Below are positions 24,455 to 28,371 of a stretch of 28,371 bases of DNA, piece by piece. The stretch is taken from positions 1 to 28,371 of the forward strand of contig JAKBPM010000010.1 in the NCBI GenBank assembly GCA_021829515.1. Direction: 5' to 3'. The notes beneath the pieces are model-generated. The model saw only the letters and a program-made list of their open reading frames with translations, was not told the DNA's origin and ran no database searches. This DNA is from Nitrospirota bacterium. GTDB lineage: Bacteria > Nitrospirota_A > Leptospirillia > Leptospirillales > Leptospirillaceae. The position numbers and the translations under genes were made by a program. Each line of letters opens with the position of its first letter. The first letter of the stretch is position 1.

Positions 24455-25465
24455 TTAAACGGTTTCCATTGCCTTGATAATGGCGTCAGCATATTCGTCA
24501 GTAGAAGCCGTCCCGCCCGCATCATAAGTCAGATGTTTTGCTTCGGCCAAAACCTTGTCCACACCCTTTTCAATTCGGGTTGCGGCTTCATGCTCGTTCA
24601 ACCACTTCAACATCATTACACCAGACAGAAGAACGGCGGAAGGATTCACCTTTTTCATGCCGGCATATTTTGGAGCTGAACCATGAACAGCTTCAAAGAT
24701 AGAGCAGTTATCACCAATGTTGGCACCAGGAGCAAAGCCAAGACCGCCGACTAATCCTGCACAAAGATCAGAGAGAATATCTCCATAGAGGTTAGGAAGT
24801 ACCAAACAGTCGAATTGGCCAGGATTACGCACGAGCTGCATTGAGCAGTTATCGACAATAATGTCCTCCGCAACGATGTCCGGATAATTCTTTGCAACTT
24901 CACGAAAAGCCTCCAAGAAAAGACCGTCGGTCATTTTCATGATATTGGCCTTGTGAACGCACTGCATCTTTTTCCTGTTATTGGCTCTGGCCCATTTAAA
25001 AGCAAACTCGGCAATACGAATCGACCCTGGCCAGGTGATGACTTTAAGACACTGGGCCACTTCGTCAGAAACCATATGTTCGATTGCCGCGTAGGAATCC
25101 TCTGTATTCTCTCTGAAACTGAGAATATCGATTTTATCCCATGGGCGCTTTAAAACAGGGATCAATTTGGCAGGGCGTACGTTTGCATAGAGATCGAACA
25201 TCTTCCGAAGAGTCACATTTGCGCTCTTGTGTCCTGTTCCAACGGGAGTGGTCGTTGGTCCCTTGATAGCGATCTTGTTTTTTGCGATCGATTTAATGGT
25301 TTTCTCTGGTAAAAGCGTGCCATGCTCCTTAAGGCAATCGAGACCGATCTCTTCATATTCCCAAGTGATATCAACACCACTGTGGTCAATGACCCTTCTC
25401 ACGGCTTCACAGATTTCCGGTCCAGTACCTTCTCCGGGCAACATTGTAATGACATGCTTTTTCAT
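24455..25465 (-). CDS. icd: NADP-dependent isocitrate dehydrogenase
   Basis: A 336-residue beta-decarboxylating dehydrogenase. The isocitrate-binding motif TGHKSANVTLRKMFDLYANVRP is present, with the S-x-N-x-x-L-R pattern that marks IDH rather than isopropylmalate dehydrogenase. RENTEDSYAAIEH, and NLYGDILSDLCAGLVGGLGFAPGANIG with its metal-binding aspartates, are also found. In HGSAPKYAGMKKVNPSAVLLSGVMML the Lys-Tyr pair argues for NADP over NAD. The enzyme interconverts isocitrate and 2-oxoglutarate. In an autotroph with a reductive TCA cycle it would fix CO2, but that is inferred from context. The core resembles Thermus-type IDH yet lacks its C-terminal extension, which seems to be the separate downstream gene. 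GGAGGA lies eight bases before the ATG at 25465. Confidence 0.93.
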   Translation of the reverse strand: MKKHVITMLPGEGTGPEICEAVRRVIDHSGVDITWEYEEIGLDCLKEHGTLLPEKTIKSIAKNKIAIKGPTTTPVGTGHKSANVTLRKMFDLYANVRPAKLIPVLKRPWDKIDILSFRENTEDSYAAIEHMVSDEVAQCLKVITWPGSIRIAEFAFKWARANNRKKMQCVHKANIMKMTDGLFLEAFREVAKNYPDIVAEDIIVDNCSMQLVRNPGQFDCLVLPNLYGDILSDLCAGLVGGLGFAPGANIGDNCSIFEAVHGSAPKYAGMKKVNPSAVLLSGVMMLKWLNEHEAATRIEKGVDKVLAEAKHLTYDAGGTASTDEYADAIIKAMETV

Positions 25466-25594
25466 TAATGAAATCCTCCAAAATACACGATGTCCAATCT
25501 TCTCTCATCCCCATTGAAGAGAGATCTGCAAGAACCCTTAAGCAATATTCATACCATCAATTTTTTTCTTTTACTGGTGAACTATTACGCCACA

Positions 25595-25610
25595 ATCAAC
25601 ATGAGTGCCA
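25595..25610 (-). promoter_or_regulatory. Possible sigma-54-like promoter of the IDH operon
   Basis: On the minus strand the sequence reads TGGCAC-TCATG-TTGAT. It matches the sigma-54 consensus TGGCAC-N5-TTGCW everywhere except the C of the -12 GC, which is A here. That position is important, so the promoter would be weak or the match accidental. The predicted start is near 25585, about 120 bases before the IDH start codon. Confidence 0.35.
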
Positions 25611-25618
25611 TAAAAAAT

Positions 25619-25634
25619 AGTGCGTTTTCACACT
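25619..25634. promoter_or_regulatory. Imperfect palindrome resembling the dab upstream site
   Basis: AGTGCG-TTTT-CACACT has the same 16-base frame (GTGCG, four bases, then a CAC half) as the perfect palindrome TGTGCG-GAAT-CGCACA before dabB. A further CGCACA half-site lies at 25642-25647. It sits only about 42 bases upstream of the start predicted from the -24/-12-like element, closer than usual for an NtrC-type site. Shared regulation is speculative. Confidence 0.3.
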
Positions 25635-25680
25635 TATTTTTCGCACACAAATGAGTAATGCCACAGTCTGAATCGAAGCA

Positions 25681-25698
25681 GGAATAAAGAGTTATTCC
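25681..25698. repeat. Perfect 18-base inverted repeat
   Basis: GGAATAA-AGAG-TTATTCC has perfect 7-base arms around a 4-base spacer, in the gene-free region between the divergent IDH and globin genes. It is not followed by a T-tract, so an operator is more likely than a terminator. It lies about 105 bases before the possible IDH -24/-12 start and about 195 before the globin start. No known regulator consensus was recognised. Confidence 0.45.
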
Positions 25699-25848
25699 AT
25701 TTCAAACTGTCTTCTCTTTAATAACCCATCATTCAGACAGTATTATGAAGAGTGAGCGAAGGGGAATCTCCTTTATTTCTCAGATCCTCTTATTTTCCCT
25801 TTATCTTTCTCCATAAAGCCTTATCTCCCCTCATCAGAAGATCCTAGA

Positions 25849-25877
25849 TTGACAAGTGATAACACTCTGACTATTAT
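25849..25877 (+). promoter_or_regulatory. Sigma-70 promoter of the globin gene
   Basis: TTGACA (25849-25854), exactly 17 bases, then TATTAT (25872-25877): a near-ideal promoter. The transcription start should fall near 25884, leaving a leader of about 75 bases before the globin ATG. An NsrR-like palindrome directly adjoins the -10 box and covers the start point. Confidence 0.8.
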
Positions 25878-25896
25878 GATTCATGTTGCATGCATC
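25878..25896. promoter_or_regulatory. NsrR-like operator over the globin promoter
   Basis: GATTCAT-GTTGC-ATGCATC forms a 7-5-7 inverted repeat with one mismatch between the arms. It fits the enterobacterial NsrR pattern GATGCAT-N5-ATGCATC at 13 of 14 arm positions. NsrR is an Rrf2-family iron-sulfur repressor that releases DNA when nitric oxide is present and commonly controls flavohaemoglobin genes. The site covers the predicted transcription start, ideal for repression. No Rrf2 gene is in the window, so the link is inferred. Confidence 0.5.
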
Positions 25897-25958
25897 ATTT
25901 AACCGAGTTGCCCAGTAAAAAAAGTCTAATCGTAAATGTATTTGTAAAAGGAGAAAAA

Positions 25959-26402
25959 ATGGCTATCAACACCGATCTTATCAAGGCAAGTGCCCAATTA
26001 ATCGCGCCTCTTGGCAGCAAAGTCACTGAGTATTTCTACAATACGATGTTCACAGATCATCCTGAAGTCAGGAAGATGTTCCCAGCAGAAATGGGCGTTC
26101 AAGCGCAGCGGCTTTTTGATTCCATCGTCTATATCACCTCCAATATCGATAAGCCTGATGCTCTTGTACCTTATCTCCAGAGACTCGGGTCAGGACATAT
26201 CAAGTTCGATACAAGACCGGAGCATTATCCAATTGTTGGGAATAGCCTGATGAAAACACTAGCTCATTTCGCTGGCCCCGCTTGGACAAAGGAAATGGCC
26301 GAGGCATGGAGTGAGGCCTATAACCTCGCAGCATCTGTCATGATAGAAGCAGCGTCCAAGTCAATGGACCCAGCAAGATATCAACCCATTTCAGCCAAAT
26401 AA
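25959..26402 (+). CDS. Single-domain globin (flavohaemoglobin-type haem domain)
   Basis: A 147-residue globin like Vitreoscilla haemoglobin and the haem domain of Hmp, without the reductase domain. Alignment by eye to Hmp gives Tyr27 at B10 (EYFYNTMFTDHPEVRKMF), Gln48 at E7, the proximal haem ligand His80 (LGSGHIKF) and the conserved PEHYPIVG with Tyr90. The Tyr-B10/Gln-E7 pair is that of NO-dioxygenating globins, so NO detoxification or oxygen delivery to the terminal oxidase is likely. A separate reductase would be needed. The start at 25959 is set by AAAGGAG six bases upstream; an in-frame ATG at 25890 lies at the promoter and is rejected. It is a single-gene transcript with its own promoter and terminator. 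Confidence 0.93.
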   Translation: MAINTDLIKASAQLIAPLGSKVTEYFYNTMFTDHPEVRKMFPAEMGVQAQRLFDSIVYITSNIDKPDALVPYLQRLGSGHIKFDTRPEHYPIVGNSLMKTLAHFAGPAWTKEMAEAWSEAYNLAASVMIEAASKSMDPARYQPISAK

Positions 26403-26425
26403 ATTTCCGCATACAAAACAAAAGG

Positions 26426-26457
26426 CCTTGGATAGTCTATATCCAGGGTCTTTTCTT
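26426..26457 (+). terminator. Intrinsic terminator of the globin gene
   Basis: CCTTGGATA (26426-26434) pairs with TATCCAGGG (26440-26448), with one G-T wobble, around the loop GTCTA. A T-rich tail TCTTTTCTT follows. It begins 24 bases after the globin stop codon. Confidence 0.85.
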
Positions 26458-26640
26458 GGGTCATTTTGTGGGATCAAAGAGGTATACTGGTTATCGAAGG
26501 GCAATCTTTAGCAGAGGAAAATCCGGTTACTCAAAACAGGAAATACATGGCAAACAAAAACATCCCACAAATCTAATTAGTCAAATACACCCACCGACTT
26601 CACAGGGATCAATGTCCCTGCCCCATCAATTTCATCAATC

Positions 26641-26829
26641 CTAGACTTTCGTAGACTTATCAGACTCTACCTTTGCGGATTCAGGCTCATCCTTATAAGC
26701 TCTTCTAAAATTGGATATCGCCTTTCCCATTCCCGCACCAATTTCAGGAAGTTTCCTCCCTCCAAAAACCAAGAGAACAATTCCCAAAATCACTATCAGA
26801 TGGAGTGGTTCAAAAAGCCCTGTCAACAT
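26641..26829 (-). CDS. tatA: Twin-arginine translocase subunit TatA/E
   Basis: A 62-residue TatA-family protein that forms the pore of the Tat pathway for exporting folded proteins. It has the standard order: a short periplasmic N-terminus, one membrane helix ([16 protein letters not shown]), the FGGRKLPE hinge, the amphipathic helix [18 protein letters not shown] and a charged tail rich in Glu and Lys. GGAGG ends six bases before the ATG. It has its own extended -10 promoter and lies behind the ccoN terminator, so it is likely monocistronic. No tatC or tatB is in the window. Downstream, CAGGGA-TCAATG-TCCCTG (26603-26620) forms a hairpin without a T-tract, and the remaining bases to the globin terminator show no gene. 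Confidence 0.93.
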   Translation of the reverse strand: MLTGLFEPLHLIVILGIVLLVFGGRKLPEIGAGMGKAISNFRRAYKDEPESAKVESDKSTKV

Positions 26830-26870
26830 ATAAACCTCCGCTCGAAGTTTGAATCTAACCGCCTCACTTC

Positions 26871-26879
26871 AGTATAGCA
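26871..26879 (-). promoter_or_regulatory. Extended -10 promoter of tatA
   Basis: On the minus strand TGCTATACT combines the TGn extension with the -10 box TATACT; no good -35 box stands upstream. The predicted start is near 26864, about 35 bases before the tatA ATG. Confidence 0.55.
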
Positions 26880-26898
26880 CATTCTTTTTTTGGAATGT
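26879..26898. repeat. Inverted repeat around a T7 tract upstream of tatA
   Basis: ACATTC (26879-26884) and GAATGT (26893-26898) are perfect inverted repeats separated by seven Ts and a G. They lie immediately upstream of the tatA -10 element, where a regulator would act, though they may equally be a minor secondary structure in the ccoN-tatA gap. Confidence 0.3.
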
Positions 26899-26922
26899 AC
26901 GAAGATCTCCAGGGATGAAAAT

Positions 26923-26950
26923 AAAAAAGGGAGCCGCATTCGCAGCCCCC
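26923..26950 (-). terminator. Intrinsic terminator of ccoN
   Basis: On the minus strand GGGGGCTGC pairs with GCGGCTCCC (two wobbles) around the loop GAAT, followed by six Ts. It starts 27 bases after the ccoN stop codon and separates ccoN from tatA. Confidence 0.88.
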
Positions 26951-26977
26951 CTTCTTCAAACAAGTTGCATACAGAAA

Positions 26978-28357
26978 CTATGATCTCGCAGGCTGAGCCA
27001 CCGGTGAAACAGGTACAGTCGCTGGAGACATAGCAGTTCTGTAAGCATTATAAACAAAGATCCACTGACCAGTGATGATCAGGAATCCACCCCAGGAACG
27101 GGCAACCATGTAAGGATGTGTTGCAACCACAGAGTCGATGTAAGGAACTTCATAGACTTTTGCTGCGGCCTGAATCAAACCTGCTGCAGTCAAGCTCGTC
27201 CAGAAGATGATGAACCCGATTGCCGTAAGCCAGTAATGCCAAAGCTCAAGGGTTGGGTTGAATTTCTTCCGGAGAAGACGCTCGACACCGTAATAAGTAC
27301 CACCAATTTCAATAAAGGTAGAGAAACCGAGGATCCCAAGGTGGGCATGAGCAACAACCCAATGAGTTCCGTGGATATACCAGTTGATGGCACGAGTCTG
27401 CTGAAAACCACCCTGGAAGTTCAGGGGAATCGCAAAGAGAGTGCCCGTTGTCACCCAACGAAGGGCAGGAACTTCAACAAACAGTCTCCATTTCCCGTAC
27501 ATGGTCAAGAGGGCATTCGCAAGGAAAGCCATTGACGGCACAAGAATCAGCACACCGCTCACAGAGGAGAAAGATTTCAGCCACTCTGGAATCGGGGCGC
27601 CCATGAGATGATGCGCTCCTGGTGTGGAGTAGAATGCAAAGTTGGACCAGAAGTTCAGGTGGGCCAACTTATGGCTGTACAAGGGATTCCCTGTCAATTT
27701 GGGGATCATGTAGTAAGCCACAGCCATGGACATTGGAGTAATCCAAAGCCCAAACAGGTTGTGTCCAGACCACCAGGTGAGAAGAGCTTCATTCAAACCC
27801 GTGACATGAAACACTTCAACTGACTGGGACAAAGCAAACGTTGTAGGCAAATACAAGAAACAGCCCATGAAAATCCAGAGAGTCGGGTAGATTCCTTTCA
27901 CTCGACGGTTCAGAACTGTCATGTAGAGATTGGCTGCCAGAGGAATGAGAATGAAGGAAAGGACATAAACATCGATCGGCCAGATGAAGTCCGAATACTC
28001 ACGTCCTGACTCAAAACCCAGGTCGAGAGATACATCGGCAACAAAGCCTCCGAGGTTCCACATCCATGCATTGAATACCCCGAGTTTTTCACTCCATAGC
28101 TTGTTGCCACAGAGAAGTGGGGTCATGTAAAGAACCGCCGCGCCGAAAGCCATGGAGATCCACATGAAGGCGACCGTCATCACATGGGCGGGACGGATGT
28201 GACCGAAGTTCAGGTAAGGCGTTCCGCTCAAAATATCCGGATACGCAAGTTTTAGGGACGTAACAAACCCGAGGGTCGTCCCGATCGCCAACCAGAGGAT
28301 TGACGAAAAAAACATGGTTCTTGACGCAGTCCCTTCCGGAACCGATTTCTTTAGCAT
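26978..28357 (-). CDS. ccoN: cbb3-type cytochrome c oxidase catalytic subunit CcoN
   Basis: CcoN, 459 residues, is the membrane subunit that reduces oxygen with a haem b / haem b3-CuB centre. About twelve membrane helices are present. Ligands are recognisable: H58 (RPAH, low-spin haem), CuB ligands H199 (SGHNLFG) and H249/H250 (PGAHHLMGAP), and H337/H339 (VVAHAHLG) for the two haems. Y243, six residues before H249, is the cbb3-specific tyrosine cross-linked to a CuB histidine; its presence argues against a nitric oxide reductase. The start at 28357 has AGGGGAG upstream at the window edge. No ccoO or ccoP follows; the next gene is tatA after a terminator, so partner subunits would have to lie upstream, outside the window, or elsewhere. 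Confidence 0.93.
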   Translation of the reverse strand: MLKKSVPEGTASRTMFFSSILWLAIGTTLGFVTSLKLAYPDILSGTPYLNFGHIRPAHVMTVAFMWISMAFGAAVLYMTPLLCGNKLWSEKLGVFNAWMWNLGGFVADVSLDLGFESGREYSDFIWPIDVYVLSFILIPLAANLYMTVLNRRVKGIYPTLWIFMGCFLYLPTTFALSQSVEVFHVTGLNEALLTWWSGHNLFGLWITPMSMAVAYYMIPKLTGNPLYSHKLAHLNFWSNFAFYSTPGAHHLMGAPIPEWLKSFSSVSGVLILVPSMAFLANALLTMYGKWRLFVEVPALRWVTTGTLFAIPLNFQGGFQQTRAINWYIHGTHWVVAHAHLGILGFSTFIEIGGTYYGVERLLRKKFNPTLELWHYWLTAIGFIIFWTSLTAAGLIQAAAKVYEVPYIDSVVATHPYMVARSWGGFLIITGQWIFVYNAYRTAMSPATVPVSPVAQPARS

Positions 28358-28371
28358 GGAAACTCCCCTTT

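Larger units (their letters stand above)
25466..25958. other. Divergent regulatory region between IDH and globin genes
   Basis: No gene is seen in these 493 bases. The region is rich in possible regulatory sites. For the IDH operon (minus strand) there is a near-consensus -24/-12 element (25595-25610) with palindromes behind it at 25619-25634 and 25681-25698. A wide inverted repeat pairs GTCTGAAT (25666-25673) with ATTCAGAC (25731-25738). For the globin (plus strand) there is a sigma-70 promoter at 25849-25877 overlapped by an NsrR-like palindrome. The part from about 25740 to 25845 shows nothing recognisable beyond pyrimidine-rich sequence. Confidence 0.6.

Noticed and set aside
26978..28357. 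Nitric oxide reductase (NorB-like) identity for the haem-copper oxidase
   Set aside because: The cbb3-type active-site tyrosine at the correct distance from the His-His pair and the surrounding motifs match oxygen reductases.
1..28371. CRISPR arrays, transposases, prophage or toxin-antitoxin genes
   Set aside because: No regularly spaced direct repeats and no proteins of these classes were seen on either strand.

Overview
The window looks like chromosomal DNA from a Gram-negative, chemolithoautotrophic, microaerophilic or acid-mine type bacterium. A Leptospirillum-like member of the Nitrospirota is the best guess. This rests on gene content and on recall of family sequences: a Pel exopolysaccharide operon, a DAB inorganic-carbon pump, a Thermus/Rickettsia-type NADP-isocitrate dehydrogenase, a cbb3-type oxidase and moderate GC content. 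No database search was possible, so the genus remains an inference.

Layout. (1) Positions 2-2290, plus strand: the 3' part of leuC, then leuD and an AI-2E/PerM family membrane protein, tightly packed. A tRNA-Lys(TTT) follows with its own promoter, then about 500 bases without a convincing gene. (2) Positions 3046-16045, minus strand: an eight-gene Pel operon transcribed pelB-pelC-pelA(hydrolase)-pelD-pelE-pelF-pelG-pelA(deacetylase). Most genes overlap. PelA, a single two-domain protein in Pseudomonas, is split into two genes that lie apart in the operon. PelD carries a c-di-GMP I-site and apparently two tandem degenerate GGDEF domains. (3) Positions 16046-24027, plus strand: dabB-dabA, then a soluble GAF/PAS histidine kinase and an NtrC-type sigma-54 activator. 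A good -24/-12 (sigma-54) promoter lies directly before dabB, with a perfect 16-bp palindrome about 95 bases upstream of the predicted transcription start. The neighbouring two-component system is therefore the obvious candidate regulator of the bicarbonate/CO2 pump. (4) Positions 24080-25465, minus strand: isocitrate dehydrogenase plus a separate small gene that resembles the C-terminal domain fused to IDH in Thermus and Rickettsia. (5) Positions 25849-26457, plus strand: a single-domain globin with a sigma-70 promoter overlapped by an NsrR-like palindrome. (6) Positions 26641-28357, minus strand: tatA and, upstream of it, ccoN, which runs to the window edge.

The genes fit together as carbon capture (DAB pump feeding carboxylation; IDH could run reductively in a reductive TCA cycle), respiration at low oxygen (CcoN), defence against nitric oxide (globin), and biofilm matrix production controlled by c-di-GMP (Pel). 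The most novel-looking item is the putative sigma-54-controlled DAB regulon, with a weaker hint that the IDH operon shares it.
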